Origin: Eumeta japonica
Lineage: Eukaryota > Arthropoda > Insecta > Lepidoptera > Psychidae
Assembly (NCBI GenBank): GCA_005406025.1
Contig: BGZK01002127.1
Location: 1 to 64,000 of the forward strand
Direction of reading: 5' to 3'
DNA: 64,000 nucleotides
Each line of letters starts with the position of its first letter. Positions within the stretch are counted from its first letter, which is position 1. Below, piece after piece: positions 32,985-44,334 of the stretch. The notes beneath the pieces are model-generated. The model worked only from the letters and a program-made list of their open reading frames with translations. It had not been told where the DNA came from and did not search any database. Position numbers and translations under genes: made by a program.

Positions 32985-33420
32985 AAGAACTATAGTGACT
33001 CAGTGGTCGACTATATTGCTTTCGAACTAGAAGGTACTGGGTTCTGATTCTGAAAAGGAGGCACTTTGAACGATGAAGTTTTAAATTAAATCAAATCGCA
33101 TCAATCACATTCCGTGATTTCCGTGCCTCGGAGAGCTGTCGTTCGCGAACATTGACCACACATTCCGTGCCTCAAAGAATCGTCGATCCCGAATATTATC
33201 ATCGCACCGATGCCAACGGCTTTCAGTAACCTTCGACCCCCTCTAGACCGGCGTGGTGGGCTTCAGGTCGCTCGCTCTGAAATAAAAGGATTGCGGGAAG
33301 GGTTCGCTTCATCAACAACCGTCACAATGCATCAATCTGACGAATGTGATATTGAGCCTACGGCCAGGGCCGTTCGCGTACTCACGGGGAGAACCTTCGA
33401 CTGTCAATAATATTGATTTG
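32985..33420 (+). mobile_element. SINE-like element with tRNA-related head
   Basis: TGACTCAGTGGTCGA and GGTACTGGGTTCTGATTCT (about 32997-33050) look like decayed Pol III A and B boxes. Downstream, CCGTGCCTCGGAGAGC, TCGTCGATCCCGAATATTAT and CGGCGTGGTGGGCTTCAG resemble the body shared by lepidopteran SINEs and RTE-type LINE tails. The ATG frame of 66 codons at 33210-33410 lies within it, so I do not call it a gene. Confidence 0.5.
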
Positions 33421-33603
33421 AAATTTTATCTTGTTCTTTGAGCCATGCTCATGTTTTCAATAAAAGACTATTCCACGCTTGACACTAAAGATGCACGATA
33501 ATTTTGATACTAAAGTTTAATAGTATCCGTGGGCCGGTGATGTAGTCGGGATCTTTCGATCAGTGAACTCTGCGATAATCAATAATATTGATTTGAAATT
33601 TAT
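33405..33603 (+). repeat. Direct repeat flanking a 150-bp segment
   Basis: TCAATAATATTGATTTGAAA occurs at about 33405-33424 and again at about 33580-33599. The first copy overlaps the SINE's end. It may be a target-site duplication of an insertion between the copies or an internal duplication. Confidence 0.75.
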
Positions 33604-33609
33604 AACTTT

Positions 33610-34900
33610 CCTCTATGAAAATTGGAAATTTTCATAAAATTGAAAAGTTACTCTTTTCCCCCTGATTTTCGATAATTGAGTTTTCATCAGATCTTGACGT
33701 TTTATGGTCCGACGTTTTTCCGAGTGATGTCTGTATCTCTCTATGTACGTGAGTAAACCTTTCATAACTTTTGAACACATTGACTAATTGAAACGCGGTT
33801 TACGACAATCGAAAAGAATCCACTCAACCTAAACTTCGTAAAACTTCGAACTAGTTTCGCCTAATAAATTTTGAGAAATTTAAAAAATGAAGTTAACTGT
33901 AAAGTGTTTTATTGAAATAATTTGTAGACTACCGATCTATACCAAAATCCAATCAACTCTTTTCTTCAAATAGTTGCATTTACTTCCATAAACTGCATAA
34001 AAATCGATTGAATTGTTCAAAAGACATTGATTGACAAAAATTTTTTAAAAAGTGTTTTTTTACAATACTTTATAAAAAAATAAAACCAAGGTTTTGTTTT
34101 ATCAGTAGATTCAAAACTCTTAGATAGATTCTAAATTCAGTTGTTCTCCTGATAAGGTCTTATTATATATATTTTTTAATGAGTTGTTATATGAAGCAAC
34201 GTTGATCGTTACTAGATTCATCAAAATCAGTTCATTTTCTCAAAAAATATTGGAGAAATATTTTACAAAAATTATGTTTTTTTAGGATATTTTTTAAACT
34301 ACTCGTTTGATAAATTTGATAAGCTTACCAGTTATTTTTTTTTAAAGCAACGTCAATCATCGCACATTGTATCAAAATCTGTTGGTTTGCTTGAACGATA
34401 TGATTAATGAAAAATTAAAAAAAAAGGATTTTTTTAAAATGTTTGTTTTTCAGATATGTTTAGTACTTGGTTATCATTTTCCATTTAAAAAACTGCGTCA
34501 GATGCAATAAAGCAGATCAGAATCCAAAAACGTGTCCAAAAGATATTGGCAGTTGATAAATTGAAATAAAAGTGGTTTTTTAATACATATAGATTTCTAA
34601 ATTTTAAGAGCTCAAAACGTATTAAAACAATGTGTCTGAGCTTGGAGAGCTTGAAAAAGCTTTAAAATCGATCTTATGAGCACGGCGAGTTTAATAATTT
34701 ATCGCTCATTCATTTTAAGACTTTGAGCTCGAAAATAGTAAGAAGTTTCAGGGTTGCCAGAAGGGTCAACGGTGTTCACAATTTTTGAGCTCAAAAACTA
34801 ATAGTAAATATTTATAAATGAAAAAGCTCAAAGACACATCGACAAATATGATGGGGAAAAGTTTCAAGGATGACCTACGGGGTCAACCGTTTTATAGATT
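33610..34900 (+). repeat. Dispersed repeat family A, long copy 2
   Basis: It opens with GATTTTCGATAATTGAGTTT and CATCAGATCTTGACGTTTTA, then a TGTCTGTATCTCTCTATGTA stretch. Next comes a series of degenerate units of roughly 140-220 bp, each naming a GCAACGTCAATCATCGCA-like block, ATCAAAATCNGTT and TTCAAAAGATATT (near 33970, 34190, 34345, 34490). The end is a TTTGAGCTC-rich tail with AGGGTTGCCAGAAGGGTCAA. Copies lie at 3230-3935 (same strand) and 41340-41650 (inverted, 5' part). No protein. Confidence 0.65.
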
Positions 34901-34904
34901 TTTT

Positions 34905-35265
34905 ATGATAGGTAGGCATGCGTTCACAGAAACTTTTACTATATGGACTTAAGAGCAATAACGGAAAGGAAATTATTAAGATATAAAATTACTGAATATG
35001 CTCTTTTTAGGAACAGGTGAAAAAATGTTGAAAAATAAAAAATAATTAATCCTTACATATCATGAAATGTTATGTATCTCTGTCTGTTTATTTCTGTGCT
35101 TATAAATTCAGAACAACTGGTCCGGTACGCATGAATAGAGAAATACATTATCCGGCCGGATTTTACAATACCTTACATAGTACTTTTTCTCTCTGTTTTG
35201 CTTACATGAAAACATAAAGCAATCGCTACTTTTTCAGGCTGATCGGCTATTCGGTAATAGCGATG
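34905..35265. other. Unassigned stretch
   Basis: Short GGTCCGGTACGC and CCGGCCGGATT strings hint at a repeat. Nothing is firm. Confidence 0.4.
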
Positions 35266-35269
35266 TCCA

Positions 35270-35742
35270 AGGGAAGGTCAAGATCAACACCGGTCCGGAA
35301 TTTCAATCGCTAAAAGGATCGAGATCCTGATAAAGAACCAAAGAGAAATCTTTGCAGGATTAATGATTTAGCGGCAATACATGTGTTCTTGATGTTAGAG
35401 TATGCGTTGTGCTGGGATAATTTTATAGAAACCGCATTAAGGGCGAAACTGAAATCGGGATAGACACCTGCTGTCTATTTCGGTCTCAGCTTGGCTTTCA
35501 GAACTGAGATCTAGATTTAGACCGGAATTTAAATTGAGAACAATGCCGAATCTAGATCAAGACTGAGGATTAAATTGAGAACGGTACCATCGGTACAGAT
35601 CAAGACCAAGATCTGCATCGAGATCGGTACCGAATTCAGATAGTGGCCGGAATCGAAATCACAAGCGATTATATAGAGAGATCACGCTATCTGATCAACC
35701 ATCATCGCGATCTAGGATCATTATCCTGATCCTAGATCACGA
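35270..35742 (+). repeat. Degenerate GATC/ACCGG short-period repeat region
   Basis: The stretch is built from variants of GATC, GAGATC, AGATCGGTACCG and ACCGGAATT repeated irregularly. Similar but shorter GATC-type tracts occur near 27090, 32640, 44940, 57050 and 63050. It ends in a hairpin, GATCTAGGATCA (35709-35720) with TGATCCTAGATC (35727-35738). Confidence 0.6.
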
Positions 35743-35744
35743 TA

Positions 35745-35944
35745 ATGGCTGACAGCGTGATAGATCTATATAAAAGATGGAGAAATTCATTCAACCAGGC
35801 GGAAGGAGCCAAGGGCAAAAATTACAGTGCTGAATACGCAAGAGAAAGTATTAGTACGCAAGAAAGGTCGTCGCATTACCGATATAGGAAAACAGATTCG
35901 ATCTCTAAACTTTTCGCAACAAGTTATCTCATATACACCTACAG
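35745..35944 (+). CDS. Candidate first coding exon (MADSVIDLYKRW...)
   Basis: An ATG in good context (A at -3, G at +4) opens 66 codons. The frame runs to an acceptable 5' splice site, CTACAG|GTAAAC, at 35945. Without splicing it would stop one codon later. The peptide is hydrophilic and protein-like, starting MADSVIDLYKRWRNSFNQAE and containing EYARESISTQERSSHYRYRK. Its start abuts the GATC-rich repeat, which has a hairpin just upstream and may be spurious context. No family recognised and no clear promoter. Confidence 0.35.
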
Positions 35945-35949
35945 GTAAA

Positions 35950-38125
35950 CTAGTTAAGTCGGCTTTACCTACCGGCGATGTTGCTGTATAAAACTTATTT
36001 TAATTCACTTTATAAAAACGTGTTCTTAAAAAGTTCTCTTATATATATTAATATTTTTATGTAATAAAGCAGCTTGACATTTTCCTTCATAAAATTTCGG
36101 GACAGTTTCGAAGGTCTAAAAGTTTCAGATCCTTCATGGATAGCGCCTTTAGTGAATTGCTTCATATTTGAAAATATGTTTATATGTCTATATATACGAT
36201 TTGACTAGACAACCCTAAGAAACATTTTATACAATGATCTGTAAATTACACTGTGATATCCTAGTTTTGAAGAGTTTTTGCTGCACAGTACATAGATTAA
36301 AATAAACAAGATTGTCACAAGTTATTGAAAATTTTTATTATTAATTTATACTTTAGCTTTATATAAATAATCAATGTCTCGATGTAGAAATTAATTTGAG
36401 AATAATGCTTATAGCACAGACGCAGGGATAAGTTTGACTATAATAAAATATTATTATTACTTATGTTGTTGTTTATTATTATATTATCACAGGTCCTATA
36501 AAACTTGTGCACACCAAATTCTGATCAAATTTTAAGCATCCGAAACCGAGGAGCTTGCATGAAAAGATCGATGGATATCACAAGCAAGAGAAACATGTAG
36601 GGTCTGCTATAAATTTCTGGTACTGACCACTTACATAAAAAAAAATTAAAAGTAATTACTTCATTTGAAAATTTGACTCTTAGCTGTAGAATACGATTTG
36701 TACGCCATACTCTTCTGTGTTTACACAATGTGAATGGATTAGGTGAAAAACGAACGAATTATTTGTTTGATATTTGAATATAATATGAATAATAATACGA
36801 ATTGAATTCTGCAAATTGTACGTAACATCATGCTAGAATTTCGTTATGCGCTCATATGTTGTAAACAGGTATATATTGCATTATTAACGAAATAATTTAC
36901 AAATTGATACGTATCATGGCGTAGTTTTTTAGGACGTACGACGCGGACAAAATGGTAATCTAAAACTTGTCATCTACGAATGAGTCATGTTTTATGTACT
37001 TTTTATTTTTCTCAGAATTATAAACATTGCTATTGAAGAATTGAACTTGAATGCAAAAAATATTATATGTATTCGAGAATTGAATAGCTGTGCCGTGACC
37101 GTAAGATGATCTAAATTACGAAAACAAAACCCCCACCATTAACAATCGCATTACATTCATGCAATTTTCTAAAATAAAATTGGATAACATAAGAGTTCAC
37201 TTTAAAGAAAGTACCATATTCGCTGTATTGTACATTACCAATACATTCAAAATACCATACTCACTGTACATTACCAATGTACTAAAGTTAATATTATGCA
37301 TGCTAAAATCGAAATGCTTCTCTCTAAAGTGGGCGACTGTCACAGTCATACAAGTAGGATGTCTACGCTCCGGCGGGCTTTTCTATTTATACAGCGGTGT
37401 GCTTCAAACTCTCATTTATAATAATTAGCTGCTAACTGTTAAAGTTAAAAGCTAAACACGTCAAAACATGCTGTTTCAAATTCACACTTGCCAGTTAACC
37501 GGTAACTTTAGAGTTAATGTTGGAGGTGCGTGAGGCCATGTCCAAATGCTAAGTTAACTTTCAAATCAGCCATTTTGGCATTTGTGACATTGAAGGTAAA
37601 TACATAGTCGTATATTTTAGTTCTAATTTGATTATTTTCGTAACATTTCATAGTAATATCTAATAAATGAGGTTTTTCTTCGTAATCCATTTCGGAAACT
37701 TCCGATATCTATAAAATTAGGGATCATTTTAGGCGCTTATTGTAACTGTTAGCAACCTGTCCGTAAATTTTTAACTTTAAACAAGTGATTTTTGAAGCAA
37801 TAGAATTTGACAGTTTTACTAAATGTTGAAGTAAATGTTATATTTAATACTTAAAATTTATAGTTAAATACTACTGATTTTCAAACACTCCGTCGATATA
37901 GTACAAGTACAAAAGTAAGAACTGTCAAGACTTTGTTTTTTGAGCGATTGAATCAATTTTTGTTATGGAATACTCAAGGAGAAAAATAGATTTTAATAAT
38001 AACCGTTTCGAAGCATCCTGTCAACGCTTTCGCTCGTACTACAAATATTTTAAATGATAATAACATCTACGTCGAAGTTTTGAAGCATCGAAGAAGAATA
38101 CTCAAGTTTCGAACCTCAAAAAAAA
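35950..38125. other. AT-rich stretch, no gene seen
   Basis: No supported gene. 37260-37400 contains a GC-richer patch (GTAGGATGTCTACGCTCCGG). 37430-37600 has several AGTTAAC/GTTAACT dyads without clear meaning. Confidence 0.45.
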
Positions 38126-38129
38126 AAAA

Positions 38130-38165
38130 GGCCCGAGGGAGTTTCTTGCTAGTTCTTATATTTCC
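38130..38165 (+). mobile_element. Repeat-tail fragment related to 13585-13660
   Basis: GAGGGAGTTTCTTGCTAGTT follows an A run. It is only long enough to link it to the same repeat family. Confidence 0.35.
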
Positions 38166-38169
38166 CGCC

Positions 38170-40415
38170 AGACGATAAATTTATTTTAACGTTGTTTAAG
38201 AGTGTGCAAACATTTCATGATGAAGAACAAAAAACTTTATTTTTTTGATATACTAAACGTTTCGGGTGATCGGCCGACGTGTTGCCTCCATATCAAGACA
38301 AGAAAATCAATGACATTATTTTTCAAACTTGGGGCGCCTTGAATTCTCAATCCCGGCAATTGTCATCACGTTGGTGAAAATAAGCGTTGCAAATATTCAA
38401 ACCTCACGGGGAACACGTGAAGGACCCGAGATTTTTAGAATATGAAATAAAATACTCTGTAATGGGGTGAAAAAAAAAAAATGATAAAATACCACAATAA
38501 CATGTTTATCCTTAGATTTTAATTATCGCTTCTACGGAGGTCAATTTACATTCCATGTATTTAATTACATCTTAGGCTGTATCCAAAATATATGTACTTT
38601 AAATCATAAACATCAAATAGTAAAATTACAGCTAAGAGTAGGAATTAGAGAAAAACTATAGCATTTTATCTATCTAAGATTTATAAATAGTGCGTAATAC
38701 GATAAAACGAAAAACTGTAATAGTAGGTACTATATAATCGGGATAGTTTTTTTTAAACAAAACAATCAATAGTATAATTGTCGGATATATGCAAATTTGA
38801 ATTTCAGAAACTACCTTTTGTATTTTACTGTATTTTCCACTGCCATTGATCTAAAGGTCGATTCGGCCCTAAGAAAGGACCTCTATGTGTTCCGTATTTC
38901 GTACCGGATTAATATAAAGATACGTTCAAAGGAAAAAAGCACTTTTACTTAAGATTTATACAGATAGAGAGAAAAGCTAACGGAAGCTTAGCACCCGACC
39001 AAAGCTCTAACCCCAAATCACGCGTCGAATTGAAACTTAGATAGATAGAGTCGAAGGCGAGTTTACGGTAATAGGCGCCTGTGTAATACAGATGTCGCCG
39101 TGAAAGAAGAAAGAAAAGCTGTCCGAAATCGAGACTATCCATAAATATGGAACATAAAAAAGCAATCGTGGTACTTAAGGACATGCTCATGCCGCATTTG
39201 TTTCAAGCGTTACTGTCTGTTTGTAAACTTGTCACGCGAAAACTAATGAATGGAACCAGATGGCGGTCTCGCTGTTCGACTTCGAAATCCGGAGTAACGA
39301 CTAAAATATACATTTTTATTCAGTAGTAGATGCGGGCGTATCTTACAAGTATGGGTAAAAATTATCTTTAATATTTAATTCGTTTGCCGTGGGCCGATTT
39401 TGATGTAAGATATTGTTCCAAATTATGCATTTTAGTTACTTCTGAAAGCTTCATGAAAATCCGTCTAATAGTTTTGGAGACGACATGTTCAAACGGATAG
39501 ACATTTTTTTTTAAATAGTCATATAATTTATTCTGTTACACTACTTAGCCTCTCACTCGGCTTTTGGCTCGTACTTTCAGTGTATAGACATGAAGTACGG
39601 TTCAACAAATCTACAGTTTGTATATTTTATACGTAACCTTATAATCGTTATAAAAAATTCGCGGTAAATAATCACGTACCATCACGCTATCTGTTCATTG
39701 TGTAGGTTACACATTCAACTGTGGGATTATTAATCCAATCTCGATGAAATCTTTTTCATTTTAAGTCGAAACCCACAAAGACCGATCAAATCCAACGATT
39801 GCGTTATACATAATACGTACTCTGTTCAATTTGATTATTGATAGGAGCGTAGGAAGTCTCCGGCTTTGTGACCGGATTGGCGTCTGTGGGTTTTTATCTT
39901 ATATATACAGATGTTATATATTTTATAAAGAGTTACTTGGTCAATATGTAAAGTAGATTGTTGATATTCTCTTATAATATCACAACTACGATATTCAATT
40001 TTATTTAAGCTTCAATAATACATGAGTTGTATGTTTTTGTTAAGATAAGATTGATCTGCGATAAGATTGTTTGAAGGGTGAAACAGATGAAAAAAGGAAA
40101 AACGTTGAGAAGAAAAAGAAGGCGAAAAATAAAACGCACCAGACACGAATAATCCTTATGCTTGCCATGTTAACCGTGGGTAGTGTGTGTTTAATATATC
40201 ACGTAGTTGATTTATGACTACAAAAGTACAACGTAATATCCACAAAAAGTTTAGTAAATGTACTTATTTAGTCGTACATTCAAGCAGCTCGGTAGAGCTA
40301 AACGTGATGTTCGCTTAACGAAGAAAACTATATGATAAATTGCGGCAAAACCGTTGCAGAAAAGATATCATATTCTTCAGAATACTCTTGGTTCTACTTA
40401 CATACAGATTTTACA
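38170..40415. other. Mostly unassigned stretch
   Basis: 39320-39510 holds repeat-like phrases (CTTCATGAAAATCCGTCTAA, AACGGATAGACA). The minus frame 38945-39190 is ordinary in length and lacks splice support. GGTTTGAATG-type heads are absent. No gene called. Confidence 0.4.
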
Positions 40416-40419
40416 CAGG

Positions 40420-40680
40420 GGGGTGGGGTGCTTTGTGCTATATTTTTTTCACTTATCAAGCACCCCACGCTTTTTTCACAATAATACTAATCTTTTTTCG
40501 TTCATTTATATTTTCTGCCTATATTAAGAATTATTTTTCGTTTTTTATTTCGATGTGATCATCAAAGCGTGTTTTTTAGTTTTTTAAACTATGTTTATTT
40601 TCCACTTTTTAGTTAAATGTGATGATTAAAGCGTGTTTTTTAGTTTTTTTAAACTATATTTATTTTATACTTTTGAGTTT
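40420..40680 (+). repeat. Dispersed repeat C, copy 1, with internal tandem duplication
   Basis: It starts GTGGGGTGCTTTGTGCTATA, then CAAGCACCCCACGC (TGGGGTGCTT at 40424-40433 pairs with AAGCACCCCA at 40458-40467). It continues CAAAGCGTGTTTTTTAG, which is duplicated 66 bp later (40563 and 40629). The reverse complement of 58135-58375 shows the same order. Confidence 0.8.
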
Positions 40681-41335
40681 GATCGATTGTCAAAAAAATT
40701 GTATTCCGAGTTCTTGTGAATGTTTGGACGTGACGCATATTTTTTTTTAGTATCGTAAATGTACGACAGAGGGTGCACGGATGGGAAATTCTTTCCGAAC
40801 AGGAGAGTTAGGATCAAGGTGTTAATTTTCAAAAATGATACTGAAGTCGATAGTATTGTAAACCTTTGATAGAGGGCGGATGATTGTAAAATTCTCTTCG
40901 AATAGAACATTTAAGTTTATGGTCTTAATTTCTGAGAATAATTCAGTTTTGACGTTTTTACTATAAAGTTTAATATGAAATATTATTTTATCATGAATCC
41001 ATTTTCTTTATAGATGAGTTGATTGAAAATATGAACTTTTCTACTTAACTTCTACATCCAAAATTTTAATTATATTCATTTAAATTTCAAAAAGAAATCT
41101 TCAGAAAACTAAATATTTTATCAACATCAAATTATGACATTGTATGAATTAATCCTTGTACCTATTTTTTATATTAATTCTGTTTATACGTAAGTCCCTA
41201 TTTTGAACTGATTGAATTTACATCGATACCAAATAGAATTACCAAACCAAATTAATTAATCCTGGCGATCCTGACCAGGACAATTAGACAAACTTATCAA
41301 ATTATTGTATTGTCACCGGTCCTTGATAAGTCTAC
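40681..41335. other. AT-rich stretch, no gene seen
   Basis: Nothing recognised. The minus frame 40665-40910 overlaps repeat C and looks fortuitous. Confidence 0.5.
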
Positions 41336-41339
41336 AAAG

Positions 41340-41650
41340 TTTCAATAAAATCTGACCGTTCAAAGTGGGTCAAAATCGAGTGCAAAGAAGTCGGTTACAA
41401 ACAAACAAGCAAACAAAAAAACAAACAAACAAACAAACAAACATACAAGTGAAGCTAATAAAAGCGTGTTAAAAACTCCAACACACACGCGCGCACGCAC
41501 GTACACACGCACAAACACATGCACACACACAGACAGCATTCGGACGTTAGTCAAAATGGATTACTGGGACCTTTAAGCGTCAAGATGTGATAAAAACTCG
41601 ATTTTGGAAAATCGGGGTGAAAACATAAAATTTCCAATTTTTCAAAAATG
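41340..41650 (-). repeat. Dispersed repeat family A, copy 3 (5' part)
   Basis: On the minus strand it reads AAATTGGAAATTTTATG, CCCGATTTTCCAAAATCGAG, TTTTTATCACATCTTGACGC and AATGCTGTCTGTGTGTGTGC, matching the opening of the 33610 copy. The TG-rich stretch is expanded here and followed by a TTTG run. Confidence 0.7.
41399..41535. repeat. CAAA and CA/CG-rich microsatellites
   Basis: A (CAAA)n-like run (41399-41442) is followed by an imperfect CA/CGCA tract (41478-41533). It arose inside repeat family A. Confidence 0.9.
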
Positions 41651-41729
41651 TTTCAATTTTTATTATTTCATTAATTCGCGTTATTTTATTAATTCAATTT
41701 TTTTAAAATTATTATTGTTCTGTAAAACA

Positions 41730-42860
41730 GTATCCGTTGACATCATTATGAGATCATCGCTGCATTCGATGGAACCACTAAGATAAATACATTGCCCATT
41801 CGCACTTAGGGGTCGCTTCGACGGCCTTTTCATATGCAGCCACTGTTTCCTCGGCGTGCGTAATCACTTTCTTCGAGTTTTTTTATTTTATTTTAGAACA
41901 TATATAAAAATCGCATAGTGCGAGGTCGGGGCCGTAAGGCGGATGAGAAAGTATTGTTATACCTAACGTCCTCAAATCGTTAATTGTTTGTCTGGCGGTA
42001 TGTGAGGTGGCGTTTTTATGAAGAAGGAGAATCCTACTGAAAGTCGTTTTTCCCGAACTTTTTCCAAAACGAGAGGCAAACAATTGTTAGTGTATCAGTC
42101 CGTAGTGACTGTTTTTTATCTTTTAAAATAATTATTGCATAATGACCTGTCATTCAGATGAAAGAGGCCACCATCTTTTTTCCGACGCTTCGACATGGTT
42201 TTACTTTAGTAGGCGGCTAATTCCTCGAAAGCAAACACCCACTGAACAGACTGTCTTTTAGTTTCGACATCATAACAGTAAATCCAGCTGTCCTTACCTG
42301 TGACTATTTGCCATGTATAGGATTTGAATCACCACCGGCAGAAATGTTTGCATTATTTCGCAGCTCCTATTAACACGACGGAATTTTTGAACTTCGATTA
42401 AATTATGACTTATTCACAGAATACCTAGCTTTTTGACCGCTAATTGTTTATGAAGGATTTTATGCACTTGACTTATACCGATACCTAAGCTTGTTTGAAT
42501 CTGCTAGTAGGTCACTCTTTTGTTAATTAGTCAAATCGTCACTCATTTCGATCATGTTTAAACTCGTTAAACCAGTTATAAAGTGACAAGGGATGGAGCT
42601 TCATCATGATTTGCCAAACGTAGTCCGTTATAACCTCATTATTGGTTTAAGTGGAAAGTCTAAGAAAATTATTGCACGAAAATTTTCTCGCTGTAAATTC
42701 ATGTTGACTTTAGACAAACAATTTTATTTTTTTTGTAAAAAAAAATGATAAATGCATACATTATACAAAATAGGTTTGGCAAAGATTTCCATTTTATAAA
42801 TGTAAATATAATTTTATCATTTTACAGTTTTTAAGTGGCCAGTTCTAAATTTTTATGTGT
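41730..42860 (-). mobile_element. Mariner-family transposon, broken, copy 1
   Basis: The minus-strand translation contains, in transposase order, an HTH-region block TSLGIGISQVHKIL, the first-aspartate region FTVMMSKLKD (degenerate), ILLHKNATSHTARQ (the HHDNA-S-HTA block, with the usual HDN changed to HKN), HPPYGPDLALCDFY (the YSPDLAPCDFYLF block) and a C-terminal CEWA...QWFHRMQR. Several frameshifts and stops. The high-coordinate end TTTTACAGTTTTTAAGTGGC is shared with copy 2. Since a catalytic-site residue is changed and the frame is broken, it cannot encode an active enzyme. Confidence 0.9.
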
Positions 42861-43182
42861 CACCTACGTAGGACGGAAAATACTAAGTATTATATGTCGA
42901 GGATTTTAGTGTTACATTGTTTGGAAAGACGGATGTACTAACTACTTTTATTTATATTCTTACTAAGCATTCCAGGTGTTAATTTTGGAATATGTTTACA
43001 TTTTCATTAGCTATTTTGTTTAATTTCTATGTTGCTGAAATTTTCCTTTAAAATAAAGAAATACGTGAAGCTACCAAGACAACAATTTCATTTGTGCGCA
43101 GAGTACTGTGTGTACATTTTATTATTCACTGTGCTAGAATAAATATGTATTGTCTATGTTTATCTGCATATTTTTGTTACAG

Positions 43183-43499
43183 TTTTGTTACCGTTTCCTA
43201 AAACGTGCGATTTTTCCATAAAGTATGATAATTTAAAGCATATTTTACGAATACACGTAAACATTTCACAAAAATGTCTAAAATATGAATACATTACTCC
43301 TGTACATTCAAATCTATTCCGAGTTACCAATATTGACGACGCGCCCACGTCTAAAGTTGGCTTTGTAAGAGGGCGGCTGACGACGTCTGTTCCAATATCA
43401 ATGTATAAACCTATATTGAGGAAGTTTTATATTTTCCCCTCGCACTTTCCCGACTTGTACTACTCGTGCGTACGTTGTGCTACATCTGAAAAAAAATGA
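43183..43499 (+). CDS. Candidate terminal coding exon, unknown
   Basis: A strong acceptor (ATTTTTGTTACAG ending at 43182) is followed by 104 codons open to TGA. The peptide begins LLPFPKTCDFSIKYDNLKHI and includes RVTNIDDAPTSKVGF and a C-pair near the end (YYSCVRCATSEKK). Codon use in the second half is less AT-rich. No ATG opens it, consistent with a last exon. No AATAAA was found within 100 bp. It lies between two mariner copies. Family not recognised. Confidence 0.35.
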
Positions 43500-43965
43500 A
43501 CTCGTGAAGTTTTTATTATAAATTTGGTTTTGTATTTGTATAAAACATACGAAATTAAAGAAACCATGTAAAAATTAACTATATTCAAGGACGAAAAGTT
43601 TACTAGTTGTGTTTTTGCGACACAAGTAGTAGACAGCATAAGTATCTTCTTGTTTTCTCTCAATTTTCATAACGAAAATAATTAGCAACAAAACGTAATT
43701 ATTTTCGTTACAGTCGCGACAGTTTAATCATTTTAATTTTGTAGTACAATTATCTGTCCATATCTCTGGCTACAAATGATCAACTAATCCATGTTTTTAC
43801 AGTCGATTGAGTGTTATTTTTATTTTATCCTTCAGCTATATCAACTAGAAAAAATAAACTACACTCGAATAATAACCACGACATTTTTGTTGTTCACTTT
43901 TTAGAATCGGACTAAGAAAGAAAGTCTATAGTGGAATGGAGCAGGCCGTGCCTAGAAGGCAATAA
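43500..43965. other. AT-rich stretch, no gene seen
   Basis: Two CGAAAATAATTA/ATTATTTTCGTTA phrases form a short dyad near 43672-43710. Otherwise nothing. Confidence 0.45.
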
Positions 43966-43969
43966 GTGC

Positions 43970-44010
43970 TATAAAAGCATCCAGGCGCGTCAGCGACGAG
44001 TTCGTTCAAT
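43970..44010 (+). promoter_or_regulatory. Candidate TATA-containing core promoter
   Basis: TATAAAAG (43970-43977) lies in GC-rich flanks. The expected start about 30 bp on falls near 44000 (GAGTTCGTTC). A TCAG initiator-like tetramer lies at 43990. An ATG follows at 44011. The compact TATA-to-ATG spacing is typical of insect genes with short leaders, such as cuticle protein genes. Confidence 0.45.
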
Positions 44011-44055
44011 ATGAAGGTGCTCGCGTCAAGCACGCGGCTGCATCCCGAGTTTTAA
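44011..44055 (+). CDS. Micro-ORF MKVLASSTRLHPEF or start of a spliced gene
   Basis: ATGAAGGTGCTC opens 14 codons and stops at TAA (44053-44055). If spliced at ATGAAG|GT it would give a 2-codon first exon, as in many cuticle protein genes, but GTGCTC is a poor donor. The micro-ORF and the promoter support each other only by position. Confidence 0.25.
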   Translation: MKVLASSTRLHPEF

Positions 44056-44229
44056 TATAGCAGCTTAGACGAGGCTGGGTTTTTCGTTTTTAACTTAAAT
44101 AACACTTTTCCGTGACTCTTCAAGTCAATATTGTGTCTGATTGTAGTCACCCCATTGCTAATATTTACAATTCCCCATTGCTATCTCCCATAAATTTTGT
44201 ATCTCAGATCTTAAGGCCTGCACACTGGC

Positions 44230-44330
44230 CTAATGTAGTTTGTGAGCTCCTTACGGCGATAGTCGTTGATTTGATGACTGTGGTCATCCGACCTATGGTT
44301 TAACGTGCTCTCTGAAACACGAAGCTTGAG
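44230..44330 (+). mobile_element. RTE/SINE tail fragment
   Basis: GACTGTGGTCATCCGACCTA followed by TGGTTTAACGTGCTCTCTGA and AACACGAAGC resembles the TTTAACGTGCTCTCCGAAGCACG tail of lepidopteran RTE-related repeats. The related phrase CCGTGCCTCGGAGAGC lies near 33120. The plus frame 44112-44303 runs into this and is not called a gene. Confidence 0.45.
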
Positions 44331-44334
44331 GTAT

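Noticed and set aside
33210..33410. 66-codon ATG frame with balanced composition
   Set aside because: The DNA is the body of a SINE/RTE-tail type repeat, so the frame is likely incidental.
40280..40320. tRNA-like phrase AGCTCGGTAGAGC
   Set aside because: No B box or cloverleaf-compatible arms follow at the required spacing.
40340..40558. Hydrophobic plus frame similar to minus frame 58133-58363
   Set aside because: Both are shadows of repeat C; the phenylalanine and isoleucine content comes from T runs.
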